A stretch of DNA of 64,000 nt from Mycobacterium marinum (GTDB lineage: Bacteria > Actinomycetota > Actinomycetes > Mycobacteriales > Mycobacteriaceae). Where the stretch lies: positions 2,852,001 through 2,916,000 of the forward strand of contig NZ_CP024190.1 in assembly GCF_003391395.1 (NCBI RefSeq), read 5' to 3'. Of the stretch, positions 35,593-45,900 are shown piece after piece. Below the pieces are notes generated by a model, which searched no databases, was not told the origin of the DNA, and saw only the letters and a program-made list of their open reading frames with translations. A program made the translations under genes and the position numbers. Each line of letters begins with the position of its first letter. The stretch's first letter is position 1.

Positions 35593-36968
35593 CTCAACGG
35601 GTGCTGCTGATCAACGTGGTGGGGCTCACCGAGCCGCTGCTGCCGAACATGCCCAATCTCGCCGCGTTGGCGGCTCGGGGTGCGATGCGCCATCTGGCCC
35701 CGGTGTTTCCGGCGGTCACCTGTTCGGTGCAGTCGTCGATGGTCACCGGCTTGATGCCCAATCAGCATGGAATTGTCGGCAACGGCTGGTACTTCCGTGA
35801 ACTCGGCGAAGTTCTGCTGTGGCGCCAGAGCAATAAGCTGGTTGCGGGGGAGAAGGTTTGGGAGACCGCGGCAAGTCGTTTCCCGGGATACACTTCGGCG
35901 AACGTCGGGTGGTGGTATGCGATGAATGCCAGCAACGATGTGATCGTGACGCCGCGGCCGGTGTATCACCAGGATGGACGCAAGTCCCCGGATTGCTATG
36001 TCGTCCCGTCGGATCTGCACGACATCTTGACCGACAAGCTGGGGACGTTTCCGCTGTTCCAGTATTGGGGTCCGACCGCCAACATCACGTCGTCACGCTG
36101 GCTGGTGGATGCGTCGATAGAGATTCTGCAGCGCTATTCACCCACCTTGCTCACCGCCTACATTCCGCATCTGGACTACGACTTTCAACGCTACGGCCCG
36201 CACTCGGCCGCCGCGAGCACAGCGGCAGCCGATGTCGACGCGGCGTTGGGGCCATTGCTGGGCTACGCCGCGGAGCATGACTTGACGACCATCGTCGTCT
36301 CCGAGTACGGGATCTCTCCGGCACAACGGCCGGTGGACATCAATCGGATGCTCAGGACCGAAGGGTATCTGAGGGTCTACACCCAGCAGGGCCGCGAGTA
36401 CCTGGATCCTTGGACCTCGCGAGCTTTTGCGGTGGCCGACCATCAAGCGGCGCACGTGTATGTGCGCGACGAGTCCGATATCGCCACAGTGGCCAGCCTG
36501 ATCAAACGGCTGGACGGGGTGGACGACGTGCTGGATCGAAGCAAGCAGCAGGCGTGGTCGATTGATCACCCCCGGGCCGGAGAGTTGGTGGCCGTCGCCG
36601 AACCTGCGGCGTGGTTTACCTACTACTACTGGCTCGACGATGGTCGGGCCCCGGAGTTCGCGCCCTGCGTGGACATTCACCGCAAGCCCGGCTATGACCC
36701 CGCCGAGCTGTTGATGAACCCCGATGATCGGGCCGCCAAGGCCAAGGCTGCCGCCGCACTCGCCAAAAAGTGGCTGGGGCTTCGCTACACCATGAACGTC
36801 ATCGCCCTCAACGGTGCCGCGGTGGGAGGCACCCACGGAAGACTTCCCGACTCTGATGAGGAACGGCCGGTGATCATCACGTCTGCCCCGGAACTGTTGG
36901 CGGCCACGTCGGGGCGGCTGCCGGTAACCGCCATCCGCGACCTCGTTCTCAACGCCCATGATTCGTAG
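35589..36968 (+). CDS. eboF: Alkaline phosphatase superfamily protein (EboF-like)
   Basis: A 459-aa nucleotide pyrophosphatase/phosphodiesterase-fold protein. It opens with VLLINVVGLTEPLLPNMPNL, has the nucleophile region PAVTCSVQSSMVTGLMPNQH, then YIPHLDYDFQRYGPHS, VVSEYGISPAQRP and VGGTHGRLPDSDEERPVII for metal binding. The usual first aspartate position reads Asn, as seems usual for EboF-like members. It would cleave a phosphate or phosphodiester from the pathway intermediate. Overlaps eboE by four bases; last gene of the tight operon. Confidence 0.88.
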   Translation: MTQRVLLINVVGLTEPLLPNMPNLAALAARGAMRHLAPVFPAVTCSVQSSMVTGLMPNQHGIVGNGWYFRELGEVLLWRQSNKLVAGEKVWETAASRFPGYTSANVGWWYAMNASNDVIVTPRPVYHQDGRKSPDCYVVPSDLHDILTDKLGTFPLFQYWGPTANITSSRWLVDASIEILQRYSPTLLTAYIPHLDYDFQRYGPHSAAASTAAADVDAALGPLLGYAAEHDLTTIVVSEYGISPAQRPVDINRMLRTEGYLRVYTQQGREYLDPWTSRAFAVADHQAAHVYVRDESDIATVASLIKRLDGVDDVLDRSKQQAWSIDHPRAGELVAVAEPAAWFTYYYWLDDGRAPEFAPCVDIHRKPGYDPAELLMNPDDRAAKAKAAAALAKKWLGLRYTMNVIALNGAAVGGTHGRLPDSDEERPVIITSAPELLAATSGRLPVTAIRDLVLNAHDS

Positions 36969-37068
36969 ATACTCGGCCGTGCCCAACGCGTATTTGACGC
37001 CACCTTCGCGCGGGTGGCCGATATGAACTCCAGCGGCTGAAGGTGCCATTAATGGGTATGATTATGCG

Positions 37069-38082
37069 ATGAGTTCTCGAAAGGGTCTGTCCGGCGGCGC
37101 AATAAACCCGTTGGGTTTGCCGCAAAAACACGACCTTGAAACGGGCATTCATGCAATGGTGACCGTCGCCAAGTCTGATGGCCTCTCGGAGATGGACGAG
37201 AGCCTCCTGGAGGCGGCAAGTAGGTATCTCGCCGATTCCGAATTCGATTGGAAGAAAATCGCCGATCATCCGGCCGGCCAGAAATTGCTGCCGCTGGGAT
37301 CCGAGGTGGCTAGACGCTGCGCATTGTTTTTGATGACCGCGGCGATCTTCGCGAAGGGAAAGGTTCAGCTACCTAGAGTCGAGGCGACCCTGAGCATCGC
37401 GACAGCGCTGGGCTGCCATGACGATTTCCTGGACGATCTGCACTACATTGCCCGTGGCCGCGAATTCATCGGCGGCACCCGAATCAAGGCAAAGCTGATG
37501 GGCAGCCATGGCACGTCGCCTATCCAGGTTGCGAAGGGCTTCTGGGACAACATGTCCGGCTATCTCGGGATTTCGACCGACCCCGTGCTGGCTGCGTCCT
37601 ATCAGAAACTGGGCCTGCTCGAATCCAAGTCGCTCGGACGCGAGCTGTGGGCACACTATGTGCGCAATGGTCTGAGATTTCCGGGGGAGAAGGGAACGAC
37701 GGGAGAATTCATCGTTCCCCATGACGTCGCACACGTGCTGTCGGCCTATTCGACCGAGCCGCCTGGTGAGATCCTTGCCGGAGCGTTCTCGGCGGGATAC
37801 AAAGCCCGAAACCCCTTTGCGCCGCTACTTCTGGTTCTCCTGCAGTTTCAGGCCGGAATAAAGATTGACTTCCGCTCGGAAGTGACGATTTCACAACTCG
37901 ATCCTGCTGGCTATATGGATGCTTTTCGCCGTGGTCTGGAATGCAATACCGATCTCACATTCGGTAGTTGGGATTGGCGACTCTATTCCGAGGAAGCGGT
38001 GGCAGAGATTCGCGAGAAGTTGACGATTCCGCCGCAAGCGGCACCCGCCGTGCAAGGCGGCACCTATACCGAAGTGTTGTGA
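37069..38082 (+). CDS. TerB-like plus Coq4-like fusion protein
   Basis: A 337-aa protein with two parts. Residues about 20-130 look like a TerB helical domain (HAMVTVAKSDGLSEMDESLL with the Asp and Glu spacing of that family). Residues about 145-315 look like Coq4: PHDVAHVLSAYSTEPPGEIL carries the exact HDxxH-x11-E zinc motif (H218, D219, H222, E234). Coq4 acts on the ring carbon-1 position of ubiquinone precursors in mitochondria. Mycobacteria make menaquinone, so a ubiquinone role is not expected. It lies 100 bp after eboF on the same strand, near a UbiA prenyltransferase. Fold call is fairly strong, substrate unknown. Confidence 0.75.
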   Translation: MSSRKGLSGGAINPLGLPQKHDLETGIHAMVTVAKSDGLSEMDESLLEAASRYLADSEFDWKKIADHPAGQKLLPLGSEVARRCALFLMTAAIFAKGKVQLPRVEATLSIATALGCHDDFLDDLHYIARGREFIGGTRIKAKLMGSHGTSPIQVAKGFWDNMSGYLGISTDPVLAASYQKLGLLESKSLGRELWAHYVRNGLRFPGEKGTTGEFIVPHDVAHVLSAYSTEPPGEILAGAFSAGYKARNPFAPLLLVLLQFQAGIKIDFRSEVTISQLDPAGYMDAFRRGLECNTDLTFGSWDWRLYSEEAVAEIREKLTIPPQAAPAVQGGTYTEVL

Positions 38083-38102
38083 AGGCCGCTGGGCCAGTCG
38101 CG

Positions 38103-39692
38103 CTACCGATTGACTTCGGTGTCGGAGTTGGTGGCAGGTTGCGGCGGCGGCTTTCGTCGGCCGGCTGGCGGCCTTTTCGGCAGGAATGCCACCGGGATGA
38201 ACATCAGCGCGACTAGTCCGACGGCCACCATGAACACCACCGCGTAGGCGTGCGAAAGGTCGTGCATCAGGACGAGGGGGAAGTCGGGGGTGCTGGCCCG
38301 TTCGGGCATCAGCGACTGGTCGACCGGGACGCCGCTGCGGGCAGCGTCGGCGCGCAGGCTGTCGATCCGGTGCGCCGCGGAGATGTTTGCGCTGCGGTTG
38401 AACTGGCTGGTGAGGATCACCGACATGAGGGCCGTTCCAATGGATGCGGCCACTTGCTGATTGACGTTGATCAGGGTTGAACCCCGAGCGATCTGATGCG
38501 GTGTCAGCGTCTGCACCGCCACCGCCGATAGGGGCATCATCGTGGCGCCCATGCCCAGGCCCATGATCGTCAGCCCGGTGACCAGGGTCGGCAGATAGGC
38601 GGCATTGAGGGAGACCCCGATGGCGAAGAGGCCCATCCCCGCCGCGATCAGCCCCACGCCGACCATCAGGATCTTTCCGGCCCCACGCTTGTCCATCAAT
38701 GCGCCGGCGATCGGCATCGTCACCATCGCCCCCAGTCCGCGCGGGACCATGCTCATTCCGGCCTGCATCGGCGTCTGGCCCAGCAGCTCCTGGAAGTAGC
38801 TCGGGAATAGCAGCCCCGCGCCGAAGAACGACGCCGCGAACAGAAACATCGCCACGTTTGCCAGCGTGACCACGCGATTGTCGAACAGGCGTAGATCGAT
38901 CAGCGGATGGTCGGCCCGGTAGAGGGCATGCAACACGAATCCACCGATGAGCACCAGGCCGACGGCTGCGGGGAGCCAGACATGGCGATCGGCAATGGTG
39001 CCGCTTGCGGGCAGGGCCGAGACACCATAGAGGAAGGTTGCCAACCCCGGTGATAGCAGCAGCATCCCGATGACATCGAAAGATTCCGAAGGTTCAGGGC
39101 GGTCCTTGGGAAAGACGACGGCGGCAAGACCCACCGTGATCAGCCCGATCGGGAGGTTGATCCAGAAGATCCACTCCCAGCCGAAACGATCGATCAGCCA
39201 GCCGCCCAGCACCGGACCGAAGACCGGTCCCAGCAACATGGGAATTCCGAGCACGGCCAATACCCGGCCGAGCCGCGCCGGACCGGCTTCCCGGGTCAGC
39301 ATGGTCAAAACCAGCGGCATCAGCATCCCGCCGCCGAGACCCTGTATCACTCGAAAAGCGATGAGAGCGGAGATGTTTGGGGCCAACGCACACAGCAGGG
39401 ACCCGGCGCTGAATGCCAGCAGCGAGGCGATGAAGGGGCGCTTGGTGCCGAACCGATCGGCTATCCAGCCGGCCAGTGGGATCACCGCGGCCAACGCCAG
39501 CGTGTAGCCGGTCATCGTCCAGGCGACGATGGCCTGCGGGGAGTCGAAGGTGGAGACGAAAGTGCGCTGCGCGACGGTGACGACCGTGGTGTCTACGATC
39601 GCCATCATCGAGCCAAGCACACAGACTCCGGCGATCTTCAGCAGCCTGGCGTCGAGCTGGTCGGAACTGCCCTGCTGGCCGGTGTCTGGCAC
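38103..39692 (-). CDS. DHA2 family MFS efflux transporter (EmrB/QacA type)
   Basis: A 529-aa transporter with about 14 membrane helices. Typical motifs are DTTVVTVAQRTF after helix 1, GWIADRFGTKRPF (motif A), IQGLGGGMLMPLVLTML (motif C region) and GWEWIFWINLPIGL, the DHA2 signature. It is close to the EmrB Rv0783c type. GTG 39692 is chosen because AGGAG lies eight bases upstream; a TTG at 39728 would add 12 residues. It converges on the Coq4-like gene with a 20-bp gap and could export the product of the ebo-type operon, or be an independent drug pump. Confidence 0.9.
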   Translation of the reverse strand: MPDTGQQGSSDQLDARLLKIAGVCVLGSMMAIVDTTVVTVAQRTFVSTFDSPQAIVAWTMTGYTLALAAVIPLAGWIADRFGTKRPFIASLLAFSAGSLLCALAPNISALIAFRVIQGLGGGMLMPLVLTMLTREAGPARLGRVLAVLGIPMLLGPVFGPVLGGWLIDRFGWEWIFWINLPIGLITVGLAAVVFPKDRPEPSESFDVIGMLLLSPGLATFLYGVSALPASGTIADRHVWLPAAVGLVLIGGFVLHALYRADHPLIDLRLFDNRVVTLANVAMFLFAASFFGAGLLFPSYFQELLGQTPMQAGMSMVPRGLGAMVTMPIAGALMDKRGAGKILMVGVGLIAAGMGLFAIGVSLNAAYLPTLVTGLTIMGLGMGATMMPLSAVAVQTLTPHQIARGSTLINVNQQVAASIGTALMSVILTSQFNRSANISAAHRIDSLRADAARSGVPVDQSLMPERASTPDFPLVLMHDLSHAYAVVFMVAVGLVALMFIPVAFLPKRPPAGRRKPPPQPATNSDTEVNR

Positions 39693-39833
39693 GGTTGTGG
39701 CTCCTAGCAACTCGCCATCGGCGGACAAGGCCCGTCGCCTCGATGCCGCCTCGAACTCGCGGTCATCGGTGGGCGCCGGCCAACGCCGCCGAAGCGACGA
39801 CGAGCTGGTACCGATGGCATGGCGCGGAAAGTG

Positions 39834-41015
39834 TCAGCCCGCGAACGGTGGCCGTGCCATCACGGTGACCCGGAACCCGTAGCGGGGACCGGCTCCGGCC
39901 GCGGCACCGCCGGGGCCGCCGGCCAGCGGCATTCCGCCGAGCAGGCTTCCGGGCGCGGAGGCCTCCGGCGGGTTGACGATGTCGCTGGCCAGGGGGCCGC
40001 CCGCGCTCACGCTTGGGGGCACGTCGAGGCCCGATCCCGCCCAGGAGGGCGGCACCGACAACTTGCCCAGGGCCGACGCGTTGCCCAGCCCGGCGGCGAT
40101 TGGCCCCGCGCCACCACCAACGGCTGCGGGTGCGGCGCCGGCGGCGGCCTCCGCTGCACCGGCACCGGCGGCGGCGGCTTCGGCTTCGGGGCCGATCAAC
40201 CCGAGCGCCCGCTCGGAGGTGATGAGGCTGCTACCAATACCAATCGCGAAGTACGGCAGACCCACCGTGTTGTAGAACAGCTGGGAAATCGGTAGATACC
40301 AGTTGACCAACCAGTCGATCCACGTCGCCGGTGAGGCGGCCGACGTCAGCGCCGAGGCGATTGGCGACGTCAGGCTTGTCAGTGCGTTCGGCAGCTGCGA
40401 AATGACTCCGGCCAGCGTGCTCTGCGCCGCGCCAGCCGCGGTGGCCGCGGCGGTGGAGGTGGCATTGGACTGCAGCGCCGAGGCGGCGGGATTGGCGGTT
40501 TCCGGCGGCGGGGTGAACGCGGTGATCTTTGTCGCGCTCGCGGAGGAGCCCGCGTAGGTGTACATCGCCCTGGCGTCCTGCGCCCACATCTCGGCGTACT
40601 GCGCTTCCAGGGATGCGATCTCGGCGGTGTACTGGCCGTAGATGTTCCGCGCCATCAGGGTCATCAGCTGCATGCGATTGGACGCGATCAGGGGCGGGGG
40701 CACCACGCCGGTGAACGCGGCCTCAAACGCGGCGACCGCGGCTTCCGCCTGCTTGGCCGCCTGTTCAGCTTGCACGGCGGTGGTGCGCATCCACGTCACA
40801 TAGGGCGTGATCGCTTCCAGCATCATCGCGGAGGCCGGTCCGAACCACTCTTCGCCGGATAGCGCCTTGATCACTCGCTCGTAGCCGTCGGCGGTGAACG
40901 AGAGTTCGGAAGCCAACCGGTTCCAGGCGGAGGCGGCGGAGACCATCGGCGACGAGCCCGGCCCGGTGTACATGCGCCCGGAGTTCACCTCCGGTGGCAA
41001 AGCCCCAAAATCCAT
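39834..41015 (-). CDS. PPE family protein, SVP-like subgroup (PPE22/23 region)
   Basis: A 393-aa PPE protein. It begins MDFGALPPEVNSGRMYTGPG, has the WxG-type EEWFGPASAMM at residues about 56-66 and the YAEMWAQDARAMYTYAG segment that closes the PPE domain near residue 180. Late in the protein LSVPPSWAG is the SVP-type motif. PPE proteins are ESX substrates, usually paired with PE proteins; no PE gene is adjacent here. An AAGGAG site precedes ATG 41015. Position matches PPE22/PPE23 of M. tuberculosis. Confidence 0.92.
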   Translation of the reverse strand: MDFGALPPEVNSGRMYTGPGSSPMVSAASAWNRLASELSFTADGYERVIKALSGEEWFGPASAMMLEAITPYVTWMRTTAVQAEQAAKQAEAAVAAFEAAFTGVVPPPLIASNRMQLMTLMARNIYGQYTAEIASLEAQYAEMWAQDARAMYTYAGSSASATKITAFTPPPETANPAASALQSNATSTAAATAAGAAQSTLAGVISQLPNALTSLTSPIASALTSAASPATWIDWLVNWYLPISQLFYNTVGLPYFAIGIGSSLITSERALGLIGPEAEAAAAGAGAAEAAAGAAPAAVGGGAGPIAAGLGNASALGKLSVPPSWAGSGLDVPPSVSAGGPLASDIVNPPEASAPGSLLGGMPLAGGPGGAAAGAGPRYGFRVTVMARPPFAG

Positions 41016-41246
41016 CGCTACGAACTCCTTGCCTTATCGCGGCCCGCCGTCGAGGCGCTCATGTCCGAACTGATATCGCGCCAATAAATCAGGGATGCCG
41101 ATCGCAACTCTGATTCACCTATTATTGTCGCCATATCACTTCCTCTTTGCTGCTTTCAAAAATCTTTCGACCGCTATTTGAATTACCTGGCAGTCAAGCC
41201 TGAGTCGTTTTTCAATTGTGTGTGCGCGCTCTGTGCCCTCTGTGTG

Positions 41247-42560
41247 CTATCCGGCGTTCGGGGGGCGGCACATCACCCGGAGCCGGGCCCCGTAGCGGCG
41301 GCCGAAATTGCGACCCGCCTGACCTTGGTTGCGCGGTGGTACGCCGGTGATCAGGCCCGATAGCCCGATCGTCTCGACCTCCGAATTGGCAGCCGAAAAC
41401 GCCGTCGACGCCGCCGACGAACCGGGCCACGTCGGCGGCACCGACATCGGCCCGACCTTGGAGGCCAAAGCGGCGGTGGCAATCGGCGGGGCCCCGCCAA
41501 ATTGGGCCAACCCACCCGAGAAGGCGGCAAATCCACCCATGCCGGCGGCACCGGCTACGCCCTCAGCCGCAGTTTCTCCGCTCTTCCACGCCAACGATCC
41601 GAATATCGACAGGGCAATCAGAGTGAAGCCGCCGCTGTCGTAGACGAACCCCTCGGCGGTGGTGAACGAGCTCATCAGTTCGATCCAGAGTTCCTGCCAC
41701 GTCGGTGTCGTCGTCGCTGCGGCACTGGAAGCCTGTTGCCCGAGTCGCGCGGCCGCGCTGGACCTGCCGGCCAGGCTGGCGCTAGACCTCGATACCGTCG
41801 TTCCGGAATTGTTTGCTGCTGCCGCGGCTTGCCTGGCCAGCCCGCTTGGATCGCTGGTCTGCGGCGGCAGTGAGAACGGCGCCAAAACCGAGGCAGCAGC
41901 GGAACTACCTGCGTATTCGTACATCGCCCCGGCGTCTTGCGCCCACATCTCGGCGTAGTGAAGTTCGGTGGCGGCGATCGCCGCCGAATTTTGCCCGAAC
42001 CAGTTCGTTGCGATCAGTGCGGCCAGCAATGCCCGATTGCTCGCGATCACCGGCGGCGGCACCGTCAGCGCAAAGGCCATCTCATAGGCCGCGGCAGCGG
42101 CACGGGCTTGAATCCCCGCCTGCTCGGCCACCGATGCGGTCGCACTGAGCCAGCTGGCAAACGGCAGGACGGCGGTCACCATCGACTCCGCGGCCGGACC
42201 AAACCACCAGATGCCGGTCAGCTCCGAGATCGCCGAATCGTAGCCAGCCGCGGTGACGTGCAACTCGGCGGCGAGGCTGTCCCATGCGCACGCGGCGGCC
42301 AGCAACGACCCGGCACCCGGACCGGCGTACATGCGACCTGAATTGACCTCGGGAGGCAGTGCGCCATAGTCCAGCACGACTGGTGGGGCGATGTCGCCGA
42401 CAACACCGGCGGTGGCGGGCGCCGCAGCCAACTCCCGCAGCTCCCCGACCTCGACCGCCCGGTCGGCGGCGAGCAGCAACTCGTCGGCGCCGGTCTCGAG
42501 CTGCGGCAGCGCAGCGCTACCCCATGGGGCATTTAACCCAATGGAGAGGTCTAGGGTCAT
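41247..42560 (-). CDS. PPE family protein with N-terminal extension (PPE23-like)
   Basis: A 437-aa protein. The PPE domain proper starts at VLDYGALPPEVNSGRMYAGP (residue 62, codon GTG at 42377), with IWWFGPAAESMV and HYAEMWAQDAGAMYEYAG later, and MSVPPTWPG near the C-terminus. A 61-residue alanine- and leucine-rich extension lies before it, beginning MTLDLS, which recalls the extended start annotated for PPE23 of M. tuberculosis, so the ATG at 42560 is kept. No strong ribosome site is visible at either start. Ends RPPNAG like the neighbouring PPE protein, suggesting an old tandem duplication. Confidence 0.85.
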   Translation of the reverse strand: MTLDLSIGLNAPWGSAALPQLETGADELLLAADRAVEVGELRELAAAPATAGVVGDIAPPVVLDYGALPPEVNSGRMYAGPGAGSLLAAACAWDSLAAELHVTAAGYDSAISELTGIWWFGPAAESMVTAVLPFASWLSATASVAEQAGIQARAAAAAYEMAFALTVPPPVIASNRALLAALIATNWFGQNSAAIAATELHYAEMWAQDAGAMYEYAGSSAAASVLAPFSLPPQTSDPSGLARQAAAAANNSGTTVSRSSASLAGRSSAAARLGQQASSAAATTTPTWQELWIELMSSFTTAEGFVYDSGGFTLIALSIFGSLAWKSGETAAEGVAGAAGMGGFAAFSGGLAQFGGAPPIATAALASKVGPMSVPPTWPGSSAASTAFSAANSEVETIGLSGLITGVPPRNQGQAGRNFGRRYGARLRVMCRPPNAG

Positions 42561-42991
42561 CCAAAACCGCCTAGCGCTTGGGCTGGGTGCTCAGACGCGA
42601 CATCGTCGTCGCTAAGCAGTTAACGAGTAAAACTATGCCCTACTGCAACTAATATGCCCGTCATCATGTTACTAACGAATTTCCGCCATGTAACAAGTAT
42701 GTTAATTAGACTCAAAAATAAGCGCTTTGTCCACCGAATGTTTATGTCGTGTCCACCGGATGGCGAGGACGCGTCCCCCGAACGGGGGACACGTAGATGT
42801 CGGCGATGTTAACGACGGTGGTCTGGCTCCGGATCGGGATCTGCGGGCAGTACCGTGTCGCCCCCGGGATTCTAGAATGTGATTCGGTTTTTGTTATGGA
42901 TTGGCGCCCGCGTGGCGCGGGAGCGGCCGTCGATGAGGACGTCGCTGTTCAATGAAAATGGCTGGCTCGATCGACTGGTAGACCTTCACGG
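42561..42991. other. Intergenic region between PPE gene and NRPS 3' end
   Basis: 431 bases without a gene. The AT-rich half (42615-42730) precedes two direct repeats TGTCCACCGAATG (42728-42740) and TGTCCACCGGATG (42750-42762) and the palindrome at 42773-42790. Should hold the PPE promoter and the NRPS terminator. Confidence 0.6.
42773..42790. repeat. Perfect GTCCCCCG palindrome, copy 3
   Basis: GTCCCCCGAACGGGGGAC, a perfect 18-bp palindrome with no further flanking symmetry; compare 6980-6997 and 17218-17247. Confidence 0.7.
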
Positions 42992-45900
42992 TTAGTCCAG
43001 TGCCGCTCGGATCAGGTCGCCGAACGTTTTGAGTGCAGCGGGGTTGAGCAGCTCTTCGTGTGTGCAGTTGACGCGGTACTCGGTGACTTCGCCGGCAACA
43101 TATTGTCGCCAGCATTGCTGAAGGTCGGCGCCGCTGCTGGCCGGTTGTGCCGAGAACAGGACCATGCGGCCGGCAAAGATGCCGGGCTGGTGTTGGGCAT
43201 TGAGTTGTAGGTTGGTGTTCGCGTTGGCAACCATGATCTGCACAAGTCGGCGCGACGGCAGCGCGAATTCCGCGTCTACCTCCTGCTGAATCAACGTCTG
43301 TGCTTGGGAGTACGTCAGTGGGCGGCAGTACTGTTCGGCAGCCACTCCGACCGCTTGCAGGATTGCCTCCAAGACGTCGGATTCGCTGACCGCCGTGGCG
43401 GTGGATGCATCCCGGATGAGGATCGGGTCGAGCGCTATCAGGCGCACCACAACGGCGCCGCGCTGTTGCAGCTCAACGGCAACCTGGTGGGCAGTGACCC
43501 CGCCGAACGACCAGCCGAGAAGCTGATAGGGGCCTTCGGGATCGTGAGTTTGGATGGCGTCGGCGTAGGCACTCGCGAGTTCACGAACCGATTCCGGGCC
43601 GTCGTGGATCTGCTGCAGACCGACGATCGGGCAATCCAGGTAAGGGCCGAGGTTCCGGTAGGCCCAGCTGATGCCGCCGCCGGGAGGCAAGCAGAAAAGC
43701 GGCAGACCGCAACCGTCTTGGAGCACCTCCACGGGCACGATCTCAACCGAACTCTCGGGTGCGCTTAGCTTTTGGGCCAGGGCGCAGACGGTGGGTGCCT
43801 CAAATAAGACTCGCACCGCCACATCGGTGTTCAGCGTGGTGTTGATCGCCGCGACCACTCGCATGGCGGATAGGGAGTCGCCGCCGAGGTCGAAGAAGGA
43901 GTCGTCGACGCTTACCCGGTCGAGTCCTAGGACCTGGGCATATATTGCGGCCAGGGTTTGTTCGGCGGGGGTGTCGGGGGCTCGGTAGCGTTGGGTGTGG
44001 CCGTATTGGACGGCGGGTAGGGCGCGTGTGTCGAGTTTGCCGTTGACGGTCAGTGGCAGTTCGGCGATGGGGATCAGGGCTGTGGGCACCATGTAGTGGG
44101 GCAGTTGGGTGGCTAGTGCGGCGCGTAGTTCGGTGGGGTCGGCGTTGCCGGTGAAGTAGCCGACCAGGCGGGGGTCTCCGGGGTGGTCGTGGCGGGCGAT
44201 GACCACGGCTTGGTCGACTCCGGCCATTCGGCTCAGGGCCGCGCCGACTTCGCCGGGCTCGATGCGGAATCCGCGGATTTTGACTTGGTTGTCGGCGCGA
44301 CCGAGGTAGCGCAGTTGTCCGTCGGTGCCCCACCACACCAGGTCTCCGGTGCGATACATCCGGGTGCCCGGTGTCTGGCCGAATGGGCAGGCCACAAATC
44401 GTGAGCAGGTCAGATCTGCCCGACGCCAATACCCAAGGCCGACACCGCCACCGGCGACATACAACTCGCCGACCACCCCGACGGGCACCGGCCGCAACCA
44501 CCCATCCAAGACGAATAGCGAGGCACCGGCTACCGGCGAGCCGATCGGTGTGGCTCCAGGCCCCGGCACCAGCGGTGAGCTCATCGCCGCGTAGATCGTG
44601 GCTTCGGTGGGGCCGTAGGCATTGATCATCGTCCGCTCGGGCGCCCACTGGTCCACCAGGCCCGCCGGGCATGCCTCACCACCGACCACCAGCGTGACCG
44701 ACTCCAATCCCTGCGGCGACAATGCCGCCGCCGCCGAGGGAGTCTGGGTCAACACCTCGACATGCTCGGCTACCAGCAGGGCGTGCAGTTCGTCGGGGGA
44801 TTTTGCGGTGTGTTCGGGTACGACGACCAGTCGTGCGCCGGATAGCAGTGCTCCCCAGATTTCCCAGACCGAGACGTCGAAGGAGTAGGAGTGCCATTGG
44901 GTCCATACTCGGTTGGGGGAGAACAGGATTGCGGTTGATTGGGGGTCGAAGGAGTTCAGTAGTTGGGTGACGTTGTGGTGGGTGATGCCGACGCCTTTGG
45001 GGGTGCCGGTGCTGCCGGAGGTGTAGATGATGTAGGCGAGGTCGTGGGGTGTGGGGGTGGGTGGGTTGGTGGCGGGGGTGGTGTCGGTCGGGGGGTTTTC
45101 GATGTCGATGACGGGTAGGTCGTAGTCGTTGAGGCGGGGGTGTAGTGCGCCGGTGGTGATCGCGGCGATTGGTGTTGAGTCGTTGAGCATGAATGCGATG
45201 CGGGTGTCGGGGTGCATCGGGTCGATGGGTAGGTAGCCGGCTCCGGTTTTGAGGACGGCCAGGATGGCGATGATCCCGCGGTGTGTTCGTGGTAGTAGCA
45301 GTGCGATCAGTTCGCCGGGGCGTGCTCCGAGTGCGGTTAAAGCCTGTGCCAGTTGGGTGCTTTGGGCGTCGAGTTGGGCATAGGTTAGGGACACGTCGCC
45401 GTCGGTTATGGCGGTTGCCTCTGGTGTGCGTGCGACTTGGGCGGCAAACAACGCCGGCAGTGACCCGGGGGGCGGGACCGGCTTGGTGAGGGCGGCCCGG
45501 TTGCCCCAGTCATCAAGACGCTCGTGCTCGTTGGGATCGAGCAGATCAATCAACGACAACCGCCGCCCCGGCTCGGCAGCCATCACCGTCAACACGGCCT
45601 GCAACCGGGCGATCAACGAGTCCATGGCGGTCTTGTCGAAGGCGGCCATGTCGTATTCGACCCGAAAACCAAGTTGTGGTCCGGGTAGGACGAATACGGT
45701 GAGGGGGTAGTGAGTGGTTTCGAAGCTAGTGATGTCGGTGATGGTCAGCTGGTCTGGGCACAGCGCGGTGAGGTCATTGATCGGGTAGTTCTCGTAGACG
45801 AACAGGGTGTCAAACAGGCGGGGATGTCCGGCGGCGCGGTGAATGTCGCCCAGCGGGAGGTGGTGATACTCGAGGGTGTCGGTATGAAACTGCTGGAGTT

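Noticed and set aside
39716..39718. ATG as start of the MFS transporter
   Set aside because: It is out of frame with the transporter; GTG 39692 has the good ribosome site.
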